From Pontederia crassipes (taxonomy: Eukaryota > Streptophyta > Magnoliopsida > Commelinales > Pontederiaceae): a stretch of DNA of 64,000 nt. The notes beneath the pieces are model-generated. The model had not been told where the DNA came from, did no database searches, and saw nothing but the letters and a program-made list of their open reading frames with translations. A program made the position numbers and the translations under genes. Location: the NCBI GenBank assembly GCA_030549335.1, contig CM060188.1, positions 68,788,696 through 68,852,695 of the forward strand. The letters are read 5' to 3'. Of this stretch, positions 11,613 through 23,423 are shown piece by piece; position 1 is the stretch's first letter, and every line of letters starts with the position of its first letter.

Positions 11613-13400
11613 TTTTTTATTCAAAAAATCACTCGTTATTTTTTAGATTTATTTTTTTTAATTTTAATACAATATTATTTTAAAATATTATAATAAATTA
11701 AATTAATATAAATATATTTCATTTTACATCTAAATATCATATATAGTGCTAGAACTATTAAATTATAGTTTTATAATGTGATAAGAACAGATTAAATTAG
11801 AGGAAAATGTATATGCATAACATTTTATGTAGAATAAAGTGTAGAACACTAATTTTATTTAATAAATTAATGAAATATTTATATATTAATTTAAAGTATA
11901 TATTAAATAATAAATGTGTTTAAAATCAACATCGAATTATCCGATGATCATCATCAAGACATATTAACAATATGACTAATTCAACAATTATAATTTAGTT
12001 AACCTTAGATGATATATTTTTATTATCGAATTACTCCAACAAATATATATTATTTCATCTAAGAAGTATATAATAAATTTATCATGAATTATAATCATTA
12101 AATTAATTAAATGATAAGAAATAAGGTCTCTATATTGAGGTGTAGAGTGGGTGCTCTACATACTCATTAACCTCAATAAATTATATAAAAAATAGTATAT
12201 TAATTAAAAAGTATCTATTTATGAATTAGGTATATAAATAGAAATGGGGTACATATGCCTTACCATTTTTTCAGATGGAAATTAGGTATATAAATTATGT
12301 CGGTTTCGCTTTGTTAAAAAATCATAATAAATCGTATGTGATCTTCTAATTTTTTTTATTTTTTTTGAATCAAGTAGATTTTTTGGGAATGGTGGGATTT
12401 TTCTTATACCCATACGAGAGTATAGAAAAAATCGCATGTATATAGATATAGTTATATAAAAAAATGATTAAATTGAAAGTAGGAAATAATACTTCAAAAT
12501 CGATGCACATGAAAAAATAACTTATATTTATATATGTTATTTCATTTTAATTATAAAAAATATTATTCACGATGCCTTTTTTTCTTTTGTGTATCATGTT
12601 TTCAAGTTAATTTTATAATAAAATAACATATTAAATTTTAATTAACTTCAAAAAATTAGAGGAAGATATATGTAACTAATTTTTTAGGACTTAACTAATT
12701 AATTTGAGTTGTGATATAAAGAAATCGAAATTATTAATACATGCATTACATTTTTATAAATATACATGTTACATTATAAATCTTCTCATAAATATACACA
12801 TGCTTTCTCACGCATATGCTAACATATCGTAATTATATAAAATTTATAAAACTAGAGGGGGCTTATCATGTATTTTCTTATACTCCATCCCCGGATGGAA
12901 TTATTAGGCTCGATTGTGAATTTGGTCTTTCAGTCCAATACTTTTATCAAGATCTTCTTTAACCTACCCAAATTTAAAATATATTTTGATAAATAAAGAG
13001 GTATCAACATATAAGCATATAATAAATTTAAAATTTCTATCGACTATTTTGACCATTATGTTGAATATTCGTGAACTTTTAATCCGTACAAATTCAAAAT
13101 GCATTTTGATAAAGGAAGAGATAAAGATCATTTCCTTATTTTGTTCATTGTGGGCATATTTGAAGAAAGTCGCATAATATATTTCAAATCCAACTCATTG
13201 GCTTACGAACCTTCCTCAACTCTCTACATGCCCGCAACATGTCGCCCTTCTACTCCCTGATTCAAAGTGAGTTTTGCTTCTACGTCATTTTGATTCTTAA
13301 AGTTTTAATATATTTCGAGATCGAAGAATTTTGCAGTTCTAATTCAAATTTTAAAATCATTTCGCATCGAAATGAGAAAGAAATTTTCCCAGTATTGTAG
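11613..13400. other. AT-rich intergenic region, nothing recognised
   Basis: Very AT-rich sequence with many short A/T runs. No reading frame, RNA gene or element end is convincing. Confidence 0.5.
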
Positions 13401-13406
13401 ATTTGT

Positions 13407-13680
13407 AGTTGATTTCAAAAAAAATTAAACAACTATGTTTTCAAGTATTGAAGTTGATTTTCAAAAAATTAAACAACTATGTTTTCAAGTATTGAAGTTG
13501 ATTTCAAAAAAAAATTAAACAACTATGTTTTTAAGTATTGAAGTTGATTTCAAAAAATTAATCAACTACGTTTTTATGTTTTTAAGTATTGAAGTTGATT
13601 TCAAAAAATTAAACAACTATCTTTTTTAAGTATTGAAGTAAAAATTAAACAAGTATGTTTTCAGGTGTTGAAATTGATTT
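13407..13680. repeat. Minisatellite, ~50-60 bp unit, about five copies
   Basis: Tandem units around AAATTAAACAACTATGTTTT followed by CAAGTATTGAAGTTGATTT, diverging toward the right, end just before the tRNA gene. Confidence 0.8.
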
Positions 13681-13691
13681 CAAAATTAATG

Positions 13692-13764
13692 CCGCCGATG
13701 GCCTAATGGATAAGGCGTCTGACTTCTAATCAGGCGATTGTGGGTTCGAGTCCCACTGGGCGTG
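13692..13764 (+). tRNA. tRNA-Arg (UCU anticodon)
   Basis: The D arm (GCC...GGC), the anticodon arm with loop CTTCTAA (anticodon TCT), the T arm GTGGG-TTCGAGT-CCCAC and the 3' half acceptor TGGGCGT plus discriminator G are all present. A run of nine T follows as a Pol III terminator. The 5' acceptor strand CCGCCGA pairs at only 5 of 7 positions (first pair C-T, sixth pair G-G), so the gene may be weakened or a pseudogene. A-box and B-box regions look intact. Confidence 0.65.
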
Positions 13765-14199
13765 TTTTTTTTTTCTTTCTAATCTTAATTGAAAAAAAGT
13801 GACAATTAATGGAAACAATTTCTTCCTTCTAATCTTATCAATTGAATAAATGAAAATTAATTTAAACACCAAAGAAAATAATTCATATATGTTTGATAAG
13901 CATCTTTTAAGATGAATTTATTTATATTTACCAAAATCCATAAATCAAGGATAATGGATAAGGCGTCTGACTTCTAATCAGGCGATTGTGGGTTCGAGTC
14001 CCACTGGGCGTGTTTTTTTTTTCTTTCTAATCTTAATTGAAAAAAAGTGACAATTAATGGAAACAATTTCTTCCTTCTAATCTTATCAATTGAATAAATG
14101 AAAATTAATTTAAACACCAAAGAAAATAATTCATATATGTTTGATAAGCATCTTTTAAGATGAATTTATTTATATTTACCAAAATCCATAAATCAAGGA
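13704..14199. repeat. Tandem duplication of a 248-bp unit that starts inside the tRNA
   Basis: 13704-13951 and 13952-14199 are essentially identical. The unit runs from the D loop of the tRNA through its terminator and about 185 bp of 3' flank. The junction shows short homology around GGATA/AATGGATA. The near identity of the copies implies a recent event. Confidence 0.9.
13952..14012 (+). pseudogene. 5'-truncated tRNA-Arg(UCU) copy
   Basis: Second copy of the tRNA made by the tandem duplication. It keeps the D loop, anticodon arm, T arm, 3' acceptor strand and T-run, but lacks the 5' acceptor strand and the first part of the D arm. It cannot fold as a normal tRNA, and its A box is partly lost. 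Confidence 0.85.
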
Positions 14200-15166
14200 T
14201 AGTTCACACGTATGAATCTCATTTTGATCCATAAGAAAAGCAAAACAATAATTAATCATATCCATAACAAATAATTAATCATCATTTTGATTCATGCATG
14301 GTGGATTAATTAATTAAATTTTTTTATCCACCATTTATATGAATGAACGGTGATTAATATTATTCTTTGAAATAAATAGCACAATCATTTCTTTTCCAAC
14401 AATTAATATCAATTATTAATCGCAAGATGTTGATGTAACGGAAGTAGGATTGTAGATGCATTAGTGACACAATGCTGTTTATGGCTCGTTTCTTACATCA
14501 TCTGAAGATTTGCTCAATGCAGCAAAAATTACAGAACTGCATGAGTTATTGATTGCAAATAATAATACACAACACAGTGCAGATCTACCCTCCTTTTCTT
14601 TTTTCTATTACAATCAAAGCAAAATAACCATAGCAAAGACACACGGCACAGAAACCCCAAACTAAATCGCCCAAAGTGAAATAAGATCTTGCCCAAAGTG
14701 AAATAAGATCTTGCGAAGGAACTTGCAACTATTGGATGCCCTTGATTCCATTGCCCTTCTACTTGACCTGTTGAGCAAGAATTTCCTTTGTCACAAGCAA
14801 TCCAATCTATAGTATCCACTTTGTCAGTGCTAAACTGGACATTGAGCACTGTATATAAGTCATGAGAAAGTGGAAGCCATTGTTTTGGGTGTCCTCCAAG
14901 CCTCCAAACAGGACGTCCTACATCAGTCCAGGATCAACTTCAAGGATGCACAATTAGGCAACTAGGAAAGGGACAAGGGTTAACCGTGCTGCACAGGTAC
15001 AATCTTTAAACATATACTTAGCTTTGACAGAGCTTTAATTTTGGTTTTCATCATCAGAACCCTTGGTATGTAGGGTCTTAAATTCATGTGCCAGTCTTGC
15101 AGAGCAGTAGTTAAAGCCAGCGATCATCATCATCGATATGATTACTTTTTTATTCAAATTGTAATA
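14200..15166. other. 3' flank of the CBP60 gene
   Basis: No gene is recognised. It includes a perfect 23-bp tandem duplication (unit beginning GCCCAAAGTGAAATAAGATC) at about 14669-14714. The 3' UTR and polyadenylation site of the CBP60 gene must lie here, but the site cannot be pinpointed. Confidence 0.4.
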
Positions 15167-18100
15167 TTAATCATCTTCGAGCTCCACAAGCTGGGCTGCT
15201 CTTTTTTCCGCAGCCTTCTTCCGGACAAAGATGCCCCACCTCATAGCTGCCTTAATCTTAAGCCATCCAACAACTGCTTTACCGGATGACCGAGTCCGGT
15301 CATCATCAAAGTTGAAGTTGGGGCATGGTGAAGGCATGAAAGAAGGTAAGCCATATCCATCTTCCGGGAGACTAGCAGAAGCTCCACCCATACTGAAAGC
15401 ACGTAGCAAATGTTGCATGTCATCATTCTCGAGCATCTCATGGCTTTTCAATCGGATTTCTTCTTGAAAGTAGTCATCCATGTGGCTGTCTCGCTGGCGA
15501 AACCACTCATCATAAGTATTTAGGTTTGAGTGCCCTGTGGGCTGGGTTATTGGCTGGAACCCTATGCTTGCCTGCTGAGGTGGAGTAAGTGCCAGACAAG
15601 TATTTTCGTTGTCTGTGACTTGGGTGTGCTGACTGGGATCAACTAATTGGTTCTCTGGCATAAATGAGGTACTTGCATACTCGACGTGGTTGGTGGATGC
15701 TAATGTGTTCTGCGAATGGTTGGGGTATCTTGTCAGTTGGTCCGCATTGAAGCTCATATGTAAGTTGCCTCCTGTGAACATATAAAACAAGAAGTTGATT
15801 CTCCATTAGCAAAACCATAACTTAAAGAACAGAATTTACCTATACAAAACTCTCTATTATGAAATTCTACTGATTTAAGAAGCCATAATCTCCGGTTTCA
15901 AATGTGTCAGTTCAGATCCCCATTCCATTTCAGGAAAGCTCAATTTGTTATCATTTTCACGAGAAAATAGTCAAGTGTAAAGGAAACAAACAACAGGCAG
16001 CACCATGAAAGTTAAAGCAGAACTCCCGTGACTGCCTTGTATTATTATGTACATTATGGAAACAAGCTAGAAAAGCGTGATAACAGAAGGGTCGTCAAAT
16101 TTAGCTGCATTTAAAGCACTTTACCTCCAGTTGGGATTCCCAAATTAACAGCAGGCTGTTCCATAGGAACTGGTCCCTGTGGGTTCATTTGAGAGGTTTG
16201 TTGATCATATGATGCATGATAGTTTTCTGGGCCTGGTGAAACCTCATTTGATGTTGCAGTTTCCTTTTTTCTTTCTGTGAAATCCAAAAGTGCCTTGCCT
16301 TCATATTCTATCACATGCATCCAATTATCATATGCCTTCTTGACTAGTGTATCAGCAAAAACCTGAAAATATGAAAAAAATTATTATGTTCTATAAGTCA
16401 CCTAATCTCTGCCATTTATGTCAACCCTGATTACCTTTGTCAAAAAGCATGAGGAACATAATGAAGTATATAGATGACTGCATAGACTAGTTAAAGTACA
16501 AGAAGGAATGCCAGTTTGTGTTCCTTTTCTTGGGCATAATCAATTCATTTGTTTCTTCATACCACAAAAAAAGTTGCACATGCCATTTACCAATTGTTTC
16601 GACCACTACTCTTAACATTGGTACATTTAGCATTGTACATTTGCACAAAAAAAAAACAATGGAAACACTACTGACCTTCTGGTTGTCATTCAGGCCTTCA
16701 GCTGAAAAGTATTGCTCACCGACAATCAGACCAGAAAACTCATATATGTTATTGAAAATGGCACCAATGCTTCTGGTATCATCATAGTAAATATAGTATT
16801 TTCCACTTAGAACGCAAGTCTTAGCATGCTCCACAAGGATCTCCCACATTTTGTTTGACATGCCACTTCCAAGGATCTACAAGCATATTGCAAACATTGA
16901 GACAAATATGTTATCTTATAAATGATTGCATGCATATTGCAAACTTCAATAAATAAATGATTTTATGTTATCTTATAACCCCAAACAAATATGTTGCAGT
17001 AACCAAATAGTGCACCTACATTACGCAGGCCTTGAGGATCCTTGACGACAAGCTTGAGAAAATCTTCAACTGTAAGAATTCCATGTCTAGTCAGCTTCTT
17101 GTGAAACGAACCATCCTTGCCAATCTTTTCCAATCTCCAAACTTCATCAGTCAAGGCAGGTGGATAGTGCTTCTTGTATACTAGAATTGTTTGGAAAGAA
17201 AAATGAGTATTTGCAGAAGAAATAATACAACTGTTAATTGTGTGGCAAAATACTTACATTCTCCTCTGTGATCCTTAACCATGAAAGGTTCTGTCTTTGC
17301 CTCGCGAATACGCATACCTTCACAGAACCCTGAGGCAATCTTTAGACCGAGCCTAAACTTTCTACTTCTGATCCAACTAGAATTATCAGTGAATGTCAGC
17401 TCCCCGATTGTACCTACACCTTCTTTCAGTGATATCTGCAAGTCACCAGTCAAAAGCGGCCTTTTGCCTTCTCGTTCTTTGACAACATGGCTCTCAAACT
17501 CTTCCTCTGTCCAACCTTCATCATCTTCATTGTTAAAATCCCCCTCAAGAACCAGAATATCTAATTTTGCTGATGATTCAGGACCTGATGTTACAATTTG
17601 ACCACTATTTGCATCAAACAACACAACGTGAATTGCTGCACCTTGTTCCCCTTCTACTTTGCCTCCAGTAAAAAGGGGAAGTGATAGCCTAGTTTTGAAA
17701 TGAAGCTGCAGATTTCTTGTATCAGGCCCTTCAATTCGCTTTGCTGGTGACCTGCATGTTGTAAATTTAGAATAATCCTAAAAAAGACAACGTGGCAAAA
17801 TAATTGTATATAGTGCTATACTTAAAATGTTGAAAAACAAATCAAACAACTCAATTCACAACAAAGGGAAAAAGATAAGAAATCACGCACCAAGAACAAC
17901 CCCTCAAAAACAAAACAAAAAAAAGAAACTGCTAAAGCAGTTATTTGGCATCCACAGCATGGATCATATCCTTTAAATAGGCCCTTTTGAGTTCCATGTT
18001 ACTATTATGTCCGAAATATCACTCCTTCCAGTTTTTATTATGGTTATTTCCATTTGCACACATAAACTAGATAATTACTCAGTTACCTCCCTTCAACTAT

Positions 18101-18513
18101 CAGAATTTTCCACCTTACCCTATCATTAGCTTTCCTATTAACATTCTTTCTTTCTCTCCTTTTTCTTTTTTTTTAAGTGTAAAGGATGATTGTCATGTTT
18201 GCAATCATCCAACTTTATTGCTGTGGACTAATATGTACAAGTTCAATGATTGGTTACACAATTTGAATAAAATCCATTCGTTGCTTGTTCGCTAGTGTCG
18301 CATCTGTGATGTGCCATCAATATCACATTCTCCACATAATATTGTTCTCCTCTGAATATTGCCCCATTTTTGTGTGACCAGAGTGACCAAAGATGCATTA
18401 ACCCATTCGCAACACTGTTTTTGCCATCGGGCATGTGAAATACGAGTGATCAAAGTCTTCGGCTGCATCCTCACGTAATACATATGTAATGTCCATTTCT
18501 TGAGTTTATCATG

Positions 18514-18548
<35 letters not shown>

Positions 18549-21500
18549 TTCAGTTAAGTTTTACTCTTCATTATCATTTGGGAAAAAAATTAAAAAGTTC
18601 TAAAATATAGTTGGGCATTTGAAAGTACAAGCACGTATGAAATTACATCTTTTTCTTATTTACAAATATATATATATATATTAATTGTTTTCCTTAATAA
18701 TTCGTGCAAATTTAATTAGATAAATAAAAGAAATGAAAAGTCAATACAAAAAATTAAAGGTGGGTATAATGGAGAATTTTGATAGTCCAAAAGATGTAAA
18801 TTTTTTTATTTTAGGAGGGGAAAAAAGGATGACCACCAGTTATGTGTTTGTCATTCAGGTGTATATATAACTATGAAATGGGAATCACATAAAAGTGGAC
18901 TCTCGAAAGGAGAGCAACAAAACATGAGAAAGTGTATCAGCGAACCAAAACCCTACTCCCGAAGAAAAAAGGAGATGTGATGTACAATACGCTCTTCTGA
19001 CATCGTTCCTCAAAGGATGTAGATGATCCCTAAGTTTAGAGGTTTACATGAAAAGAATTTAATTCAGGGGAGGCAAATTAAGAGCACACTTTTCTTTGAG
19101 GTTTTTTAATGGCTTCCACTTATTCAGGCTAGAAGCTCAAAGGATATTAAATTTTCTCGAGGAAAAAAGTTATCTACATATAAATTTGTGGCTGCATGGT
19201 ACATATAAGTATATAACCGTATACATTTCCGCCTAATGCGAAGACCATGTGAGCTTAGAAAATGTTTTACAGACTCTTGGGTCATCATGTGAGTATCTGA
19301 TGCCAGTGTACTGTACAACAATAAGTTTATCCCCACATATTACTTTGAGTAAAGTAAGAATGTACCATGCATCCATATAAAAAAGGGGGAAACATATGGT
19401 CCCCACTTGCCGCATGGGCCCCATGTGAATAAGGGCTCACATATTTTGTCACTGAATGTGCAGTGCATTTGGCGTTTTTGTGTGTTGCTTAAAGTCAAAA
19501 TCTTTGTTTGACTTATTTCGCATGATAGGATTGTCATCAAAGTTTATAGGACGAGATAGATGCCAAACACTGTTACATCCTACGTATTATGCGGGTGCAG
19601 CTGAGGATGACGTAGAACATCTGTTCTTCAAGTGTGGCCAAGGAGATAGGGCACAGATCAGCACCATGGGTGTCATTCATTCAGCATTGGCAACCATTTG
19701 ACAATGTCACAGAGCTCTTGGTTGCCAGAGCCAGAGCTGGAGAGCATCATTGGTGACATTCTTGACATGTACCTGGGCCATACGACTTCAACGTAATTGA
19801 AACATTGTGCAGGGAGAAATGTCATGTTGAGAACATAGTACACCATCTCTTTTCTTCTTCAAAAGTAAGGTTTGACTAGAGGTTCTACACTTCTCTATTT
19901 CTTTTGCTGCTCTTTTTAAGAGCATACACTTGTTCACATGATCTTTTTTAGTAATATATATACGGATGACAATCACACTTGGTGATCATCATTTTTTCCC
20001 TAAAAAAACATAGTACACCATCTCTTTTCTTCTTCAAAAGTAAGGTTTGGCTAGAGGTTCTACACTTCTCTATTTCTTTTGCTGCTCTTTTTAAGAGCAT
20101 ACACTTGTTCACATGATCTTTTTTAGTAATATATAAACGGATGACAATCACACTTGGTGATCATCATTTTTTCCCTAAAAAAAGTACAAAACTAATGCAT
20201 GACTAGTCTTTATCTAGTCATCCTTTTAATGTTAGAAAAAGTAGGGAACTGGAATCTGTTGATTTCTCCTTCAGTTTCCAATAGTACTAGCAATTGTTAA
20301 CTTATTGGGATCATATTTAATGCTTATCATTTTGACTTAGTAGATTTTGGCATACACCTTAGCATGCTGATCTCGGTACATATCCTTATAGGGTATGTTG
20401 TTTCCTTGTCTTTGAACACCCAAGTTCAATAAAATGATAGTCAAGCAAACTAATATTAGGTTAAAGTTACCTTTCAATCTAAGAGATCGATAATAATAAG
20501 AAAAGACAATATCCCTGAAACATCCTTCCGTTTTCTCTAGGTTTGCTTTAATTCAGTGGATAGTTCTATTGCAAATCTAGGGGAACAATATTATGCGAAG
20601 AACATGATATTGATGGCACATCACATGATACAACACTGGCAAACAAGCAATGAATGAATTTTATTCAAATCGTGTAACCAATCATTGAACTTGCACAGAT
20701 TAGTCCACAACAATAAAGTTGGATGATTGCAAACATGGCAATAATCCTTTACACTTTAAAAACTAATTTGGACCACTTTACCTTTTGGTTTCCTTCTTTT
20801 CAATGTTTGATTTATTTTTTTTCTTTTTGAAATGGAGTTTGATTTCCTTTTTCTTAATTCAATTTAATAAAAAAATCACATGTCAATACATAATCATCAC
20901 AAGGACGTTAACATTCTGTGCATTTTCATTCAGAACTATAAAAATAACAAATACCAAAATTATAATTTGAGAAAATGATAAAATGGTCCAGAAATTTAAA
21001 TTAGGAGTAGAAATAGTAATTTTTTGGCATGGCAACAGAGCCACGCCTGATTCTACTTGCAATGGCTTCCACAACTATTTCATCTTATTTAATAATTAAC
21101 TCAAGACATCTGAAACTTTTACTTTGTACTCCCCCTTTACTGTCCATCAGAGTAATTCCTTAGAAAGAAGCAACAAAATATATAAGTGTGTCATGATTTA
21201 AGCTAAAGCTCACAAGTCACAAACAGCCAATAAGACTGATTGTTTTAGTATAGGAATTGATAGCTTCCTTTAACAAGGAAAAAAAAGCAAGATTTACAAC
21301 AAAGAATCATTCTACCATGAGTATAAAACTTTGCACCGATTTTATACCTTCCACCGATTTTAGCAGGGCCCAACTTTGCTAAAGCTCGCTCCACTTCTTC
21401 ACTGACCTATTTAAGTATAAATCAAATTGAAAGATTAATCAAAAGGCATTGATGCTGATAATATTCATCATATTTTGAGGATCTGAAAATACCACCTAAA

Positions 21501-23423
21501 GCAGACTAAATCAATATATCAACATGGCATAACCAAACATGTTTACACTGATGCACAAACTCCATAATCACAATAATATTCACAAAAAACACAGAATTTC
21601 AAGAACATTGAGTAGGGTATCTTACAACTCTACGAAGGATGGGCTCCAATGATGAACAAATTTTCTGCAGACTATCCACCTTCAAAGCTTCGACAATCAC
21701 ACTGTCAAGAATACAAAATTCATATGAACCAGAAGAAAAATCGTTCAGATCTGGGTCAAACAAGACTTCAGTTTATAGAAACTTGCTTAGTTGAAGGACA
21801 GAAAAATCAAAATGACAACTTATAAATCCACTCGATAGTACACATGTTTTAAACGCATTTCTGGTTGAAATTTCTGGAAGGTAGAAGGATGTACCTCATC
21901 AAATTTTCCCTTTGGGTCCTATGAAGTAACTTGGCAAATGAATGGTCATTTCTCGATGAGCAGTTTCACTTGCGATACAACTAAATTATAGATAATTATG
22001 TAAATGATGCGGATGTACAGGCAATGGAACAACCTAAAAAAGCATAGAAGAGCTTAACTATGCTCTCTCTCTTTTGTTTAAGGAAATTATATGGATAATT
22101 GAATGCTCACACCACCATGGTTTCTCCTCAACTCATCATCCTTTCTAGTGGCAATGCAGTTCCCAGGAAACTATATCTCAGTAGACATTATTGGTAAATG
22201 GGCAAATGCGCCCTCATATTACCAAATGATAAGATTGTCACATGCACAAGCCAATGATAGGCACAGTTACTTCTTAAAGAGGTCTACTTGGAAACAGAAC
22301 CTGAAAGTGTAGAATTTTTTTTTCATTGATCTTACAAATGTCTCCACCTAGTGGGATAAGGCTTTGTTGTTGTTGTTGATCTTACAAATGTACTTTTCAT
22401 TTCTCAAAGAAAAAATGGATCACAGGATCTACAAAATAGGCCACACTTGAACTTCTAGATCATCATTTGAGCCAAAGCAATAGCCAAAAAAGAGAGAGAA
22501 AGTATCTACGTGCGATAATACAACTATACAAGATTACACCATTACAATGAGAGACAAGGAAAAGGAAATTTTGGATAGTAAAAGGGCTATCAGACACAGG
22601 ATCCATCATTTCACCAATAAAAACCCAGGATTCATCTAAGTTGTTCAAATACAAGGGGCGCCCTAGCAACTTATGGAAACAAGGAAAAACAATAGGCAAG
22701 CTTCTGAGTCGTCTGACAGATTATATTAGGTTAAATTTCCTATTAATGGAGGATCTACCCATCTGTGGTCTGCGTAGAGTATAAAGATAAAACTAATATC
22801 AAATCACCAGATGCATGCCGCTAACAGAACAATTCACGGGGAGACAGTAGTAGAAGTGTAACACTATTGACATCGACCTCACTGTTGTAGTTTGCTTTAA
22901 GACTGTATCCATCCATTATTGAACAAATCCACCGAACTATTTCCTTTAAGACTATGTTATTTGCCGTTATGTACCTCTAAAAAAATCTATCTCTACGTAA
23001 CGAAGTTTAGTCACTCGATGCGCCTCAAAAGAGGGCAAAAGGAATCATTCAGTTCATCTCCAAAAGTGGCAATAAACCTAATTTCTTAGATAGATAAAAA
23101 TGGAATGTCCTCTCTAAAAAATCACAGATTTTATTAGTTCCTTAAGCAAAAGGAAAACATCATACTACAGAACGCTTCTCCTTAGAAAATAGATGGATTT
23201 TTTTTTCAAAAAAGTAAAAATTTTCAGATTCCTCCCAACCAACCAGTGAAAAAAGGAAGACTCCGTACCTCGCCAGTGCCGGCACCCGTGGGCGTTTGGG
23301 CTCGGGCTGCAGGTCCTCACCTCCGCCGCTCTGTTCCAAACCGCGTTTCTCCTTCGTCATTGTTCCCGGCCGCTCGTACCCCACCGGCCGTGGTATTCTC
23401 GAGTCCTTCACAAAACCCTCCAT
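15167..23423 (-). CDS. CBP60: Calmodulin-binding protein 60 (CBP60B-like transcription factor)
   Basis: Plant-specific nuclear DNA-binding, calmodulin-binding protein family; some members control salicylic-acid and immune gene expression. Coding exons in gene order: 23269-23423, 21626-21701, 21348-21406, 17258-17751, 17020-17180, 16676-16876, 16125-16362, 15167-15771. They sum to 1989 nt in one frame (662 aa), and all introns are GT-AG. Landmarks in order: basic KRPR near residue 50, [93 protein letters not shown], the [10 protein letters not shown] region, and a C-terminal basic helix [20 protein letters not shown] typical of the calmodulin-binding end. The first ATG in the exon 1 frame is 23421-23423; an upstream 5' UTR intron is possible. 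Length fits the family. Intron 3 (3.6 kb) and intron 1 (1.6 kb) are swollen by retroelement pieces. Confidence 0.95.
15768..15776 (-). promoter_or_regulatory. Tandem 3' splice site (NAGNAG) of the last CBP60 intron
   Basis: On the minus strand the intron ends ...CACAG|GAG|GC. Use of the first or second AG differs by one codon (an extra Gly in a PTGG(G)NLH context) and both stay in frame. Confidence 0.55.
18165..18490 (-). mobile_element. LINE 3' end (zf-RVT tail plus 3' UTR) in CBP60 intron 3
   Basis: On the minus strand, frames read [16 protein letters not shown], like the conserved tail of plant L1 ORF2. The 3' UTR follows (CAATAAAGTTGGATGATTGC ... CAATCATCCTTTACACTTA), then a poly(A). The same 3' UTR occurs in plus orientation at 20574-20765 and 48696-48738. 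Confidence 0.6.
18512..18545. repeat. (TA)n microsatellite
   Basis: An uninterrupted TA dinucleotide run inside CBP60 intron 3. A second short one is at 18666-18680. Confidence 0.9.
18795..19000 (-). mobile_element. SINE-like retroposon copy (family with GTCATCCTTT...poly(A) tail)
   Basis: On the minus strand the copy runs from CTTCGGGAGTAGGGTTTTGG through GCTCTCCTTTCGAGAG and TATATATACACC to GGTGGTCATCC and an A-rich end. It matches the copy at 36773-36930 in order and wording. Short flanking repeats AGATGT are weak. Confidence 0.55.
19480..20183 (+). mobile_element. LINE-derived fragment with a duplicated 3' tail
   Basis: 19556-19660 encodes [26 protein letters not shown]-like text, the zf-RVT end of plant L1 ORF2. 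It is followed by a 175-bp tail present twice in tandem (19834-20008 and 20009-20183), each ending CATCATTTTTTCCCTAAAAAA. The tail contains the GCTGCTCTTTTTAAGAGCA hairpin-like stretch that corresponds to part of the SINE-like family in this window. Confidence 0.55.
19834..20183. repeat. Tandem duplication, 175-bp unit x2
   Basis: Two nearly identical copies beginning CATAGTACACCATCTC. Differences are single bases, for example TTTGACTAG versus TTTGGCTAG. Either unequal exchange or two successive insertions of the same tail could explain it. Confidence 0.9.
20574..20770 (+). mobile_element. LINE 3' UTR fragment, plus orientation
   Basis: Inverse copy of the 18165-18360 sequence: TTATTCAAATCGTGTAACCA ... 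CAATAAAGTTGGATGATTGC ... AATCCTTTACACTTTAAAA. The two copies form an inverted pair about 2.2 kb apart in the same CBP60 intron. Confidence 0.6.
22326..22391 (+). mobile_element. Ultra-short SINE 3' tail (34 nt) with 16-bp target duplication
   Basis: The direct repeat TTGATCTTACAAATGT at 22326-22341 and 22376-22391 encloses only 34 nt, which end GATAAGGCTTTGTTGTTG. That ending is the 3' terminus of the longer element in reverse orientation at 48741-48950. It is an extreme 5' truncation, in CBP60 intron 1. Confidence 0.8.
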
